A stretch of 64,000 nucleotides of DNA from Archangium violaceum (GCF_016859125.1 NZ_CP069338.1:10605501-10669500), one strand, 5' to 3'; shown: positions 17,751 through 30,069, numbered from the stretch's first letter. A program made the numbers and translations. The notes: a model not told the origin generated them from the sequence alone.

Positions 17751-18601
17751 GGCATCAACCTCTCGATGCGGGTGACGAGGATGCCCTCGCAGCCCAGGGT
17801 CTTCAGGGCGGCGATGGTGCGGTAGATGCTCTTGGCGGGCACCACGGCGTGCACGGCCACGTAGTCACCCCCCTGCACGTCCACCACGGTGGGACCATTG
17901 AGGCCCGGCAGCACCTCGCGCACGTTGGACAGCACGCGGCGCGGCACGTTGGCCATCAGGTAGCGCTTGCCCCGGGCCGCCAGCACGGAGCCCAGCGCCT
18001 GCCGCAGCTCCTCCAGCTTCGCCGCCGCCTCGGGCGCGTGACCCTTGCGGGCGATCAGCCTCGCGCTCGACTGGACCACCGTCCCCACCTCGCGCAGGCC
18101 GTTCATCTTCAGCGTCGAGCCCGTGGAGGTCAGGTCCACGATGATGTCGGCGATGCCCAGGTGCGGGGCGATCTCCGTGGCGCCCGACACCGGCACCACC
18201 GTCACCTTCTGACCGCGCTTCGTGAAGAACTCCTGCGTCAGCCGCGTGAAGGACGACGCCACGCGGACCCCGTCCTGGATGTCCTCGAGCTTCTGGATGC
18301 CGCTCTCCTCGCGGGCGGCCACCACCAGACGGCACCTTCCGAACTCCAGGTCCATCAGCAGCTCCAGCTCTCGGCCGGACTCACACACCAGATCCCACCC
18401 GGTGACGCCCGCGTCGGCCGCGCCATCGGCGACGAACTCGGGGATGTCCTGGGCGCGGACGAAGATGGCCTCGAACTCGCCGCCGAGCGACGCGGTGAGG
18501 GCTCGCTCTCCGCGAACCCGAACCTCCAGACCGGCATCGTTGAACAGCTCGCGAACCTCGTCGGAGAGGCGACCTTTGTTGGGCAGGGCGATTTTCAGCA
18601 T
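17747..18601 (-). CDS. hisG: ATP phosphoribosyltransferase, long form
   Basis: A 284-residue HisG that starts the pathway. It begins LKIALPNKGRLSDEV, and the PRPP loop region VDLTSTGSTLKMNGL is present. The extra C-terminal ~75 residues (VQGGDYVAVHAVVPAKSIYRTIAALKTLGC) form the ACT-like regulatory domain of long-form HisG, so the enzyme should be feedback-inhibited by histidine and need no HisZ. It is the first structural gene, downstream of an attenuator. Confidence 0.97.
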   Translation of the reverse strand: MLKIALPNKGRLSDEVRELFNDAGLEVRVRGERALTASLGGEFEAIFVRAQDIPEFVADGAADAGVTGWDLVCESGRELELLMDLEFGRCRLVVAAREESGIQKLEDIQDGVRVASSFTRLTQEFFTKRGQKVTVVPVSGATEIAPHLGIADIIVDLTSTGSTLKMNGLREVGTVVQSSARLIARKGHAPEAAAKLEELRQALGSVLAARGKRYLMANVPRRVLSNVREVLPGLNGPTVVDVQGGDYVAVHAVVPAKSIYRTIAALKTLGCEGILVTRIERLMP

Positions 18602-18636
18602 TTGAGGTACCTGGGAGGGGGACGGGCGCGGAAACG

Positions 18637-18664
18637 AAAAAAGCCCGTCCTGGGTGGGACGGGC
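18637..18664 (-). terminator. Intrinsic terminator of the his attenuator
   Basis: On the minus strand an 8-bp perfect stem GCCCGTCC / GGACGGGC with a six-base loop is followed at once by six T residues. It lies between the His-rich leader peptide and hisG, 38 bases past the leader stop codon. This is the classic position of an attenuator terminator. Confidence 0.9.
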
Positions 18665-18701
18665 TTCCGTTCACTGCGGCGGGTGCGTCTGGGGGGCGTC
18701 T

Positions 18702-18791
18702 CTACGCGTTCACCCAGGCATGCGCACGGCGAGCGGTCCCGTCGGCGGGCCGATGATGATGCGCATGATGGTGGATGGACGTGAAACGCAC
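18702..18791 (-). CDS. hisL: His operon leader peptide
   Basis: A 29-codon reading frame starting at GTG (an in-frame TGA lies two codons upstream). Codons 7-13 read His-His-His-Ala-His-His-His, six histidine codons in seven (18753-18773), followed by RPADG. It is too short and too GC-rich to be picked by gene finders. Ribosome stalling here when charged tRNA-His is scarce would stop the downstream terminator hairpin from forming, as known for enteric hisL. No strong Shine-Dalgarno sequence is visible. Confidence 0.88.
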   Translation of the reverse strand: MRFTSIHHHAHHHRPADGTARRAHAWVNA

Positions 18792-18796
18792 GGCTC

Positions 18797-18828
18797 ATTA
18801 GGTAGCGGAAAGACCCCCGTGCCGTCAA
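18797..18828 (-). promoter_or_regulatory. Possible his operon promoter
   Basis: TTGACG (18823-18828) is a good -35 match. A poor -10-like TACCTAAT follows 18 bases on. If used, transcription would start almost at the leader GTG, giving a near-leaderless hisL. The true promoter may lie elsewhere in the preceding 230 bases. Confidence 0.25.
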
Positions 18829-19061
18829 CCCAACCTCGTCACGGTGCTTTCAACCCCACCTGGAGCAGGCTGCCACTCTTCCCGCACGGCCTCGCCCCTG
18901 GTGGGCCCGCGCTCCGTTTCGTTTTGATCGATTCCCCACCGAAGCCGAGCCGTCGGGGAGGCCCGTCTCACCTTTTGGGGAACCCAACCAGGCGGTCGGG
19001 AAACGGGAAAAACCGCGTCGGGTTGGCCTTCTGGAGCCCAATCCTCCTAGAATCACCACCC

Positions 19062-20393
19062 GTGGAAGCCATTCCTCCTGTACCTCCCCGGATTCTGATC
19101 GTCGACGACGACGATTCCGTGCGTGACGTCATCTCCGTCCTCCTCAGGGAGGAGGGCTACAACTGCGTGGTGGCCAGTGGCGCCGAGATGGCCCTGGACA
19201 TCGCCGCGCAGGAAGAGACGCCGCTGGTCATCAGCGACATGAAGATGCCGGGCAAGGATGGCCTGTGGCTGCTCGAGCAGCTGCGCGAGCGCTATCCGGA
19301 TACCTCCGTCATCATGCTCACCGGCTATGGCGACACCGAGTCCGCGGTGGACTGCCTGCGCCGGGGCGCGGTGGACTATCTGCTCAAGCCACCCAAGCTG
19401 ACGGATCTCATCCGTGCCATCGAGCGCGCGCTCGCCAAGCGCCGCATCGAGCTGGCGCGCAAGCGCTACCAGAAGAAGCTGGAGCGCAAGGTGCGCGATC
19501 GCACGACCGAGCTGCGCAACGCGCTCCGGGACATCGCCAACACCTACCAGGCCACGCTGCTGGCCCTGGTGGCGGCCCTGGACGCCCGCGAGCACGAGAC
19601 GTCGGACCACTCGCAGCGCGTCGTGCGCTACACCAACGCCGTCGCAGAGCGCCTGGGCATCAAGGGCCAGGAACTGGAGGAGATCGGCCGCGGCGCGCTC
19701 CTGCACGACATCGGCAAGATTGGCGTGCCGGACGCCGTGCTGCTCAAGCCGGGCAAGCTCACCCCGGAGGAGTGGCAGGAGATGCGCAAGCATCCGGACA
19801 TCGGCTTCCAGATGATCCAGAACATCCCCTTCCTGGCCACGCCGGCGCAGATCGTGCTGTCGCACCAGGAGCGCTGGGATGGTCAGGGCTACCCGCGCAA
19901 CCTCCGGGGCCAGGAGATCCACATCGGCGCGCGCATCTTCGCCGTGGCGGACACCCTGGACGCGATGACCAGCGACCGGCCCTACCGCAAGGGCACCACC
20001 TTCGCCAACGCCATCGCGGAAATCACCCGCTGCGCCGGGACGCAGTTCGATCGCGAGGTCGTCCGGGCCTTCCTCGACATCGGTGAGCAGGCGCTCATCA
20101 AGATCAAGGAAGACATGCACAACCGGAAGCTGACGCTGGTGCAGGCGGAGGCCCAGGCCCAGGAGGCCGAAGCCACCCTCGCCCGGCTCAGTGATGATCT
20201 GGACGACATCGACCAGACCATCCCCGGCCCTGGGAGCCCGGGTCCGGGTTCTCGAGGCGCCAGTCCGGCCCCCGCGACCGCCACGCCCGGCCCCGCCGTG
20301 GGTGCCTCGACCCCGGCTTCGCCCGGGCGCACGGAGCCGCCCGTGGTCCTCTCGGTGTTGGCCGGGGGACGCCAGGGCAACTCGCGCGAATAG
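19062..20393 (+). CDS. Response regulator with HD-GYP phosphodiesterase domain
   Basis: A 443-residue protein. The receiver domain (about 8-125) has acidic pocket DDDD, phospho-acceptor Asp in LVISDMKMPG and switch Lys in LLKPPK. A coiled helix (RKRYQKKLERKVRDRTTELRN) leads into an HD-GYP domain with LLHDIGK near 215, HPDIG, HQERWDGQGYP near 270 and ADTLDAMTSDRPYR. HD-GYP domains hydrolyse cyclic di-GMP, and all key residues are kept. The tail is Pro/Ala-rich and disordered. The GTG at 19062 is chosen because the receiver starts right after it; no clear ribosome site. Divergent from the his leader. Confidence 0.9.
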   Translation: MEAIPPVPPRILIVDDDDSVRDVISVLLREEGYNCVVASGAEMALDIAAQEETPLVISDMKMPGKDGLWLLEQLRERYPDTSVIMLTGYGDTESAVDCLRRGAVDYLLKPPKLTDLIRAIERALAKRRIELARKRYQKKLERKVRDRTTELRNALRDIANTYQATLLALVAALDAREHETSDHSQRVVRYTNAVAERLGIKGQELEEIGRGALLHDIGKIGVPDAVLLKPGKLTPEEWQEMRKHPDIGFQMIQNIPFLATPAQIVLSHQERWDGQGYPRNLRGQEIHIGARIFAVADTLDAMTSDRPYRKGTTFANAIAEITRCAGTQFDREVVRAFLDIGEQALIKIKEDMHNRKLTLVQAEAQAQEAEATLARLSDDLDDIDQTIPGPGSPGPGSRGASPAPATATPGPAVGASTPASPGRTEPPVVLSVLAGGRQGNSRE

Positions 20394-20476
20394 GGTCCCC
20401 GTCGGTTGGACCTGAACGTCAGCACACCTGAGGGGATGCCAGCGGGGGTGAATGGGGTTAATAGTCGGACCACATC

Positions 20477-21475
20477 ATGATGCCCGCCCCCCCACAGAGG
20501 GATCCCCTGCTCCCTCCCCTGCAGGACGCCCAGGGAAGAACGATGACGTACCTGCGCCTGTCCGTGACGGACCGGTGCAACTTCCGCTGCACGTACTGCT
20601 CGCCGGCCAGCTGGGGCGGGAAGAAGGATCTGCTGTCGCCCGAGGAATTCGAGCGCATCGCCTCCGTCTTCGCCCGGATGGGCATCCGCCGGGTGCGTCT
20701 CACCGGGGGTGAGCCCCTCATCCGTCCGGATATCGTCGAGGTGGTCCGGCGCATCGCCGCGTTGCCGGGAATCGAGCAGGTGGCCATCACCACCAATGCC
20801 AGCCACCTGGAGCGGCTGGCCGCGCCCCTGCGCGAGGCGGGCACCACCCAGCTCAACATCAGCCTGGACACCCTGTCCGAGGCCACCTTCCGGAGCATCT
20901 CCAAGCAGGGGGACTTCGTCTCCATCCTGCGGGGCATCGACGCGGCCGTGGGAGCGGGTTACGCCGCCCTGAAGCTCAACGTCGTCGTGATGCGCGGGGT
21001 GAATGACGCCGAGGTCCCGGACCTGGTCGCCTACGCCCATGCCCGGGGCATGACGCCTCGGTTCATCGAGCTGATGCCCTTTGGCAAGGGCACGCCGGTG
21101 CCCACCGCGGAGCTGGTGGAGCGGCTCCAGGCCACCGGGCTCTCCCTGGTCCCCGATGACGAGCAGCACGGCGCCACCGCGGGCCCGGCGACCTACTGGC
21201 GCGCTCCCGGGGGGCGGGTGGGCTTCATCTCTCCCCTCACCCAGAACTTCTGCGGCGGCTGCAACCGCGTGCGCGTGGCCTCCAATGGAGACCTGCGCAG
21301 TTGCCTCGGTGGACGCGCCCAGGCCCCGCTGCACGCGCTCATCCGCGGCGGCGCCACGGACGCGGAGCTCGCCCTGGCCATCCGCGCGGCCCTCGGCGAG
21401 AAGCCGGAGGGCCACCGCTTCACCGAGCCCGGTGCTGGCGCCTTCCTGCTGCCCATGATGGGCATTGGCGGCTGA
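20477..21475 (+). CDS. moaA: GTP 3',8-cyclase (molybdenum cofactor synthesis)
   Basis: A 332-residue radical SAM enzyme for the first step of molybdopterin synthesis. The N-terminal cluster is C34-x3-C38-x2-C41 (CNFRCTYC). The C-terminal cluster cysteines are in FCGGCNRVR and LRSCLGG. The protein ends in Gly-Gly, the double-glycine tail MoaA needs for activity. The start at 20477 keeps the family LQDAQGRTMTYLRLS segment. No other moa gene is adjacent. Confidence 0.95.
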   Translation: MMPAPPQRDPLLPPLQDAQGRTMTYLRLSVTDRCNFRCTYCSPASWGGKKDLLSPEEFERIASVFARMGIRRVRLTGGEPLIRPDIVEVVRRIAALPGIEQVAITTNASHLERLAAPLREAGTTQLNISLDTLSEATFRSISKQGDFVSILRGIDAAVGAGYAALKLNVVVMRGVNDAEVPDLVAYAHARGMTPRFIELMPFGKGTPVPTAELVERLQATGLSLVPDDEQHGATAGPATYWRAPGGRVGFISPLTQNFCGGCNRVRVASNGDLRSCLGGRAQAPLHALIRGGATDAELALAIRAALGEKPEGHRFTEPGAGAFLLPMMGIGG

Positions 21476-21489
21476 GGTCCCCGGCCCGG

Positions 21490-21870
21490 CTACTTCACGA
21501 TCTGGAGATCGATCGGGTAGCGGTACATCTGCCCCTCGTTGGCCTTGAGACCCGCGAGGATGCTGAACAGCGCACCGACGAGCCCCACCACGATCGCCAC
21601 GGGGAGCAACACACACGTGGCGCCGCAGGCCCAGACCACCGCGCAGATCAGGATCTGGAAGTTGAGGGCCCGTTTGGCGTGCTGGGCGACCCAGGCGGAA
21701 TCCTTGCCCTTGAGGATCAAGACGAGCAGCGGCCCGACGAAGGACAGGGCCGTCGCGGACAGGAGCGCCGCCACCAGGGCGCTCAGATGCGCCAGCATGC
21801 CCCACGTCTTCTCGTCCGCCGTGGGCGCTGGCGAACCCGTGATGAAGCCAGCCTGCTGTTGCACATCCAT
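21490..21870 (-). CDS. DUF4870 membrane protein
   Basis: A 126-residue protein with about three hydrophobic segments. It has the DUF4870 pattern: DEKTWGMLAHLSALVA, a GPLLVLILKGKDSAWVAQHAKRALNFQI loop and a C-terminal hydrophobic pair. Function unknown. AGGAGGG lies eight bases before the ATG at 21870, deciding against the upstream in-frame start. It converges on moaA. Confidence 0.88.
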   Translation of the reverse strand: MDVQQQAGFITGSPAPTADEKTWGMLAHLSALVAALLSATALSFVGPLLVLILKGKDSAWVAQHAKRALNFQILICAVVWACGATCVLLPVAIVVGLVGALFSILAGLKANEGQMYRYPIDLQIVK

Positions 21871-21890
21871 GCGCGGTTCCCTCCTGGTTT

Positions 21891-21919
21891 CGGGAGGACC
21901 CGGTTTCCGGGTCCTCCCG
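21891..21919 (-). terminator. Strong hairpin between thiC and the DUF4870 gene
   Basis: Perfect 13-bp arms cgggaggacccgg and ccgggtcctcccg around a three-base loop. It sits 83 bases after the thiC stop and 21 bases before the DUF4870 start. No T-run follows, so it could be a terminator, an RNA-stability element or a protein site. Confidence 0.45.
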
Positions 21920-22002
21920 GCTCCATCTTCCGCCAGTCCCGGGGTAGATGTCACGTTCCTGGCGTCGGGTAGAGGGAGGAGACCTCCGAAGTCAGCGGCA
22001 GC

Positions 22003-24027
<2,025 letters not shown>

Positions 24028-24276
24028 CGACTGGACAGGGGTGTAACGCACCGGAGGTCCCCGCTTCAACCGTCCGAAGGGGGCTCTGTTCACGGGAAAG
24101 CCACCAGGGAAGCCCCCGCAACATCTGCGGGCGGCTCACGAGCACACGAAAACGTTGCGGCTGGTGACTACCGCGTACGGCAGCCAACGTGGCGGGCCCA
24201 GAGCAAGCCCCGCCCTGGACCCAAACCTGCAATAGCTTCTTTCAGAACCCACGACACAAGAGGACCGGAGACACGT

Positions 24277-24714
24277 ATGCAGACCGTCGGAGAGCTGATG
24301 ACCCACAACCACCTGGTCACGCTCACGGAGACCCAGAACCTGGCCATGGCAGAGGAGTTGCTCCGCCTGCATCGCATCCGCCACCTGCCGGTGGTTCGTA
24401 ACGGCAAGCTCGTGGGGCTCATCACCCATCGAGACCTGCTGCGGGCCGCGGCGCAGCGCGGCGGAGCGGATCCCGCGAAGCAGCCGCTGTGGGCCTCGGA
24501 CGTCATGGTGCGCGATGTGAAGACGGTGCGGTCGGATACGCCCACCCGCGAAGCGGTGAAGCTGATGCTGGACAACAAGTACGGCTGCCTGCCCGTGGTG
24601 GGGGCGGACGGCGAGCTGATCGGCATCCTCACCGAGGCGGACATGGTCCGCTACGCCCAGCACCTCATCGAGGATATGGACCGCCGCAGCCTGGCGGCCG
24701 AATACGAGGCCTGA
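24277..24714 (+). CDS. Two-CBS-domain protein
   Basis: A 145-residue protein made of a tandem CBS pair: residues 1-62 (VGELMTHNHLVTLTETQNL to LVGLITHRDLL) and 75-135 (SDVMVRDVKTVRSDTP to LIGILTEADMVRYA). CBS pairs bind adenosyl nucleotides and act as energy or redox sensors. It precedes the universal stress gene by 22 bases, so the two are likely co-transcribed and linked in stress response. Confidence 0.9.
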   Translation: MQTVGELMTHNHLVTLTETQNLAMAEELLRLHRIRHLPVVRNGKLVGLITHRDLLRAAAQRGGADPAKQPLWASDVMVRDVKTVRSDTPTREAVKLMLDNKYGCLPVVGADGELIGILTEADMVRYAQHLIEDMDRRSLAAEYEA

Positions 24715-24736
24715 GACGGGCCACGGGGGGAGCACC

Positions 24737-26080
24737 ATGTCGATCGTCTTCGGAACGGATTTCTCGGAGCGGGCGATGACGGCGGCCAGGGCGGCGGCGG
24801 CACTCGCCCGCCGCGGTGGCGAGGTGCTCCACCTGGTACACATCACCGAGTACGGCAGCGTGGGGCGCACCACCTCGACCGATGAGGCCTTGAGGCGTGA
24901 GGCGCTCGCCCGCCTGGAGGCCCAGGCCTCCGAGCTGCGCACCGCGGACACGCGGGTGGAAGTCCACCTGCTGGAGGGCTCCCCGGACGAGGTGCTCGTC
25001 GAGCATGCGGCCGTCGTCCATGCCTCGCTCATCGTGGTGTCCCACCATGGGCAGCGGGCGCCGCGCTGGCGCATCGGCAACGTGGCCGAGCGGGTGGTGC
25101 AGTCCGCCCGGTGCCCGGTGCTGGTCGTCCGCTCGGCGGGCCCACTCGAGGCCTGGGCCCGAGGGGAGCGCAGCTTGCGTCTGCTCCTCGGCCTGGACTT
25201 CTCCGCGCCCTCCGAGGCGGCGGTGGCCTGGGTGCGCAAGCTGCGCATGCTCGGCACCAGCGAGGTGGTGGCAGCCCACCACTACTGGGGAGCGGATGCC
25301 CACGTGCGCTATGGCGTCCCCCTCTCCCCCGAGTCCGAGGTGACGCCCGAGGTCGAGGAGGCGCTGCGGAGGGATCTGACGGCCCGCCTGGGTGACATGC
25401 CCGGCACCGGCGCGGTGTGGGTGCACCTGGATGTCGGTCTGGGCCGGCCCTCGGACGCCCTGGTCGAGCTGGCGCGCAAGGAGGAGGCGGATCTCATCGT
25501 GGTGGGCACCCACCAGCGCACCGGGGCGAGCAAGTGGTGGTACGGCTCGGTGTCGCAGCGCATCGTCCACGAGGCGCCCGTCTCCGTGCTGTGCGTGCCG
25601 GCCAGCAGGGCCTCCGCGCTCACCATCCCCGAGGTGCGCCGGGTGCTCGCCCCCACGGACCTCTCCGAGGTGGGCGTCAGCGCCATCCGCCATGCCTATT
25701 CAATCGTTCCGTCCGGCGGCACCGTCTACCTGCTGCACGTGCTGGAGCCCCTGGACGGAACTCCGCCCCTCTACGCGAAGTACCTCGGCTCCCAGGGCGC
25801 CACGGCTCACCCCCCCGAACAGGAGCGCCTCGCCGAACAGTTGCGGGGGCTCATCCCCCCCGAGGCGGCCGCCCGTGGCGTTTCCACGCGGGTGGAGGTG
25901 GTACACGGCCGGAGGGTGTCCGAGGCCATCAACCAGGCGGCCGAGCGGCTCGGCTGCGACATCATCTGTCTGGCCACCCATGGGCGCTCGGGGTTGAGCA
26001 AGGCGCTGGTCGGCTCGGTGGCGCAGGAAGTGCTCCAGAACAGCCCCAAGCCGGTGTTGCTCATCCGGCCGCCCGTGTAG
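24737..26080 (+). CDS. Three-domain universal stress protein
   Basis: A 447-residue protein with three tandem Usp domains (about 1-135, 145-290, 300-447). Domains 2 and 3 keep the ATP-binding G-x2-G...GS pattern (VGTHQRTGASKWWYGSVSQ; ATHGRSGLSKALVGSVAQ). Domain 1 is more divergent (VSHHGQRAPRWRIGNVAE). Most Usp proteins have one or two domains. Members bind ATP and respond to energy stress; the specific role is unknown. Confidence 0.9.
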   Translation: MSIVFGTDFSERAMTAARAAAALARRGGEVLHLVHITEYGSVGRTTSTDEALRREALARLEAQASELRTADTRVEVHLLEGSPDEVLVEHAAVVHASLIVVSHHGQRAPRWRIGNVAERVVQSARCPVLVVRSAGPLEAWARGERSLRLLLGLDFSAPSEAAVAWVRKLRMLGTSEVVAAHHYWGADAHVRYGVPLSPESEVTPEVEEALRRDLTARLGDMPGTGAVWVHLDVGLGRPSDALVELARKEEADLIVVGTHQRTGASKWWYGSVSQRIVHEAPVSVLCVPASRASALTIPEVRRVLAPTDLSEVGVSAIRHAYSIVPSGGTVYLLHVLEPLDGTPPLYAKYLGSQGATAHPPEQERLAEQLRGLIPPEAAARGVSTRVEVVHGRRVSEAINQAAERLGCDIICLATHGRSGLSKALVGSVAQEVLQNSPKPVLLIRPPV

Positions 26081-26204
26081 CAGGCGGACGATCAGACTCC
26101 TGCCTTGATGTCCGCTGGAGAGGGATCATTTTTGTGGTGCCGGGCTCTCCACGGCACGCACATTGAAGGTCCCATCTTGGGTAGACGATACCCGGAGGTG
26201 CGAT

Positions 26205-26732
26205 GTGACCTACGTTGCCATCACCGAGTTCGAGACGCGGCTCCAGTGGAAGAGGGAGTACGGAGCACGGCTGTCTGGAGATCGGGCTCCGGCCATTCCC
26301 CTGGCCGGGCAACCTGACGAGCTGGAAGGGCAGTGGAACCCGGAGACCCTGCTGGTGGGCGCCGTGGAGGGACGAACCCTGGTGGCCTTCCTGGAGCAGG
26401 CGCGTTCCCTGGGTGTGGAGGTTCTCTTCTACCAGAGCTCCGCGGTGGCCCGCCGGGTGGATGGTCCGGATGGACTTCCCCACTACACGGACCTGATCGT
26501 CCGGCCCCATGTGGCCGTGCGGACCGAGGACGACGCGGCACTCGTCCGGCGCGTCTTCGAGGCGCTCCCGGAGCGCTGCTTCCCCAGCTCCGTGCTGCGG
26601 ATCACCCCCCGTATCGAGCCCATCATCGACACCTGGGACGAGCAGCACGAGGAGGCGCTCGAGGAGGATCTCCTCCATGAGCAGCCGTGGTGCCGGTTGA
26701 GAGGGGAGCGTGCGGCCGGTTACGAACCTTGA
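26205..26732 (+). CDS. OsmC-like protein lacking one catalytic cysteine
   Basis: About 175 residues with an OsmC fold pattern: a central helix (NPETLLVGAVEGRTLVAFLEQARSLGVEV) and a C-terminal ERCFPSSVLRI helix. OsmC/Ohr peroxidases use two cysteines. The second is present in RCFPSS, but the first (normally in GCxxxxFL) is replaced in EGRTLVAFL, so thiol peroxidase activity is doubtful. The GTG at 26205 is preceded by GGAGG six bases away, which decides against the upstream ATG at 26163. It follows the stress genes. Confidence 0.75.
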   Translation: MTYVAITEFETRLQWKREYGARLSGDRAPAIPLAGQPDELEGQWNPETLLVGAVEGRTLVAFLEQARSLGVEVLFYQSSAVARRVDGPDGLPHYTDLIVRPHVAVRTEDDAALVRRVFEALPERCFPSSVLRITPRIEPIIDTWDEQHEEALEEDLLHEQPWCRLRGERAAGYEP

Positions 26733-26809
26733 CGCGGCGTGCCGGGCGTGGTTGCTGACCTTCTCCGGAATTCGCCCCTACCGGGTGATTGCTTGTTACG
26801 GTTCACACC

Positions 26810-28234
<1,425 letters not shown>

Positions 28235-28240
28235 CCCGGC

Positions 28241-29350
28241 TCAGCGGGCCAGGGGCAGGCGCAGGAAGAACCTCGCCCCACCCTCCGGAGAGCTGTCCAC
28301 CTCCAACGAGCCTCCGTGCTGCGTCACGATGGAGTGGACGATGGACAGGCCCAGCCCCGAGCCCTGCGCCTTCGTGGTGAAGAAGGGCTCGAAGAGCCGG
28401 TCGCGGACCTCCAGGGGAACGCCCGGGCCCGTGTCGTCCACGGTGATCCACGCCATGTCTCCCTCCTGGCCCGCGGAGACGCGGACGAGTCCCCCGGCCG
28501 GCGTGGCCTCCAGCGCGTTGATGGCCAGGTTGATGATCACCTGCCGCAACCGCTCCTCCTCGCCCCAGACGGGAGGCACCGACAGGACCCCCTCCCCTTC
28601 CAGCTCCAGCCGGACGCGGCGGGCATCCGCCTGGCCTCCCAGGAGATCCACCACGCGCCGCAGCAGCGCCCTCACCTCCACCGGCTCCGGGCGGAACTCG
28701 CGAGGCCGCGCGAACTGGAGGAAGTCCTCGAGGATGTGATCCAACCGGCGGATCTCATCGCGCACCAGCAGCAGGGGATCCAGCAGGTTGGGCTGCAGCT
28801 CCTCGGAGAGCCGCCGGATCCTGCGCTCCAGCACCGAGAGCTGGAGGGCCGCCGCGTTGAGCGGATTGCGGATTTCGTGGGAGAGCCCCGCCGTCATGGT
28901 GCCCACCGCGGCGAGCTTCTCCGTCACCTGGGCCCGGCGCGCCAGCTCGCGCTTCTCGGCCTGCAGGCGCACCTGACGCATGGCCTGCTCCAACGTGAGG
29001 AGCAGCTCGTTGGGCGCGCAGGGCTTCATCAGGTAGGCGCAGGCCCCCGCGCGCACCGCCTCCACCGCCGTCTCCAGCGTGGCGAAGCCGGTGAGCAGCA
29101 CCACCTCGGACTCGGGCACCTTCTCCTTCAGCTCGCGGGCGAGCGCCGTCCCCTCCCCGTCCGGCAGCCGCAGATCCACCAGCGCCACGTCGAAGCCCTC
29201 CCGGGCCCGCTCGCGCGCCTCACGGCAGCTGCTCGCCCCCTCCACCAGGTAGCCCGCGTCGCCGAGCAACTCCTGGAGGTTGTCGAGGAAGGCCGCGTTG
29301 TCGTCGACGACGAGCACCCGGGGACGATGGGAAGAATGCGGAAGGCTCAT
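28241..29350 (-). CDS. Receiver-histidine kinase hybrid
   Basis: A 369-residue soluble protein. The N-terminal receiver has Asp in VALVDLRLPDGEG and Lys in LMKPCAP. It is followed by HisKA with LSHEIRNPLNAA and a HATPase with DDTGPGVP and GSGLGLSIVHS. There is no membrane segment, so it is cytoplasmic and likely driven by a phosphorylated receiver. The ATG overlaps the stop of the double-receiver gene, so the two are translationally coupled. Confidence 0.94.
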   Translation of the reverse strand: MSLPHSSHRPRVLVVDDNAAFLDNLQELLGDAGYLVEGASSCREARERAREGFDVALVDLRLPDGEGTALARELKEKVPESEVVLLTGFATLETAVEAVRAGACAYLMKPCAPNELLLTLEQAMRQVRLQAEKRELARRAQVTEKLAAVGTMTAGLSHEIRNPLNAAALQLSVLERRIRRLSEELQPNLLDPLLLVRDEIRRLDHILEDFLQFARPREFRPEPVEVRALLRRVVDLLGGQADARRVRLELEGEGVLSVPPVWGEEERLRQVIINLAINALEATPAGGLVRVSAGQEGDMAWITVDDTGPGVPLEVRDRLFEPFFTTKAQGSGLGLSIVHSIVTQHGGSLEVDSSPEGGARFFLRLPLAR

Positions 29351-30069
29351 GACACCTGCTGACGGCGCGAGGCGTGGACGCGCTCCAGCACGTCCAGCAA
29401 CGTGGCCGTATCGAAGGGTTTGGGGAAGATGCCCGCGTGCTCCGGCATGGTCGCATCCGGTACCACCTCCGGGAAGGCCGTCATCACGAATACCGGCAGC
29501 TCGGGGAAGCGCGTCCTCAGCCGGCGCAGCGCCTCGCCATCCGGGCCACCCGGCAGCCGCAGATCCACCAGCGCGGCGAAGGGCCGCACCGAGGCCAGTT
29601 GCTCCGCGTCCAGCACCGAGCGCGCGGTGACGCACGAGAAGCCGCGGGAGCGCAACACCTCGGTGAGGTTGTCGCTGAGGGCCAGATCGTCCTCGACGAG
29701 CGCCACCAGCCCATCCCGGCGCGCCTCGGACAACAGCGAGACGAGCGTGGGAATGGGCACGGGCTTGGGCAGCACCGCGAGCAACCCCTCGCGCCGGGCC
29801 GTCTCCAGGTCGTCCTCTCCGGGGTGGGCGGTGATGACCACGGCGGCGAGTCCCGGATCCACCTTGCGGATGTGGTGCACCGCCGCGGCCCCGCTCATGC
29901 CCGGCATCTTCATGTCCGTGAGGAGCACGTCGAAGCGCCGGGTGCGCGCGAGCTCCAGGGCCCGTGCCCCGTCCGTCACCACCGTGGCCTCGTCCCCCCC
30001 ATCCCGGAGGATCTCCGCGAGGTTCTCCGCGAAGGCCAGGTTGTCATCGAGTAGCAGGTAGTTCCTCAT
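29347..30069 (-). CDS. Double receiver-domain protein without output domain
   Basis: A 240-residue protein with two complete receiver domains (1-117 and 120-235). Each keeps the acidic pair (LLLDDN; LVEDDL), phospho-Asp (LLTDMKMPG; ALVDLRLPG), Thr and Lys (LPKPVP; IFPKPFD). No effector domain. It sits between two kinases and is probably a phosphorelay shuttle or phosphate sink. It is spaced 22 bases after the globin kinase gene and overlaps the receiver-kinase gene. Confidence 0.92.
   Translation of the reverse strand: MRNYLLLDDNLAFAENLAEILRDGGDEATVVTDGARALELARTRRFDVLLTDMKMPGMSGAAAVHHIRKVDPGLAAVVITAHPGEDDLETARREGLLAVLPKPVPIPTLVSLLSEARRDGLVALVEDDLALSDNLTEVLRSRGFSCVTARSVLDAEQLASVRPFAALVDLRLPGGPDGEALRRLRTRFPELPVFVMTAFPEVVPDATMPEHAGIFPKPFDTATLLDVLERVHASRRQQVS

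Noticed and set aside
18750-18780. Run of Met codons on the plus strand
   Set aside because: It is only the complement of the His codons of the leader peptide.
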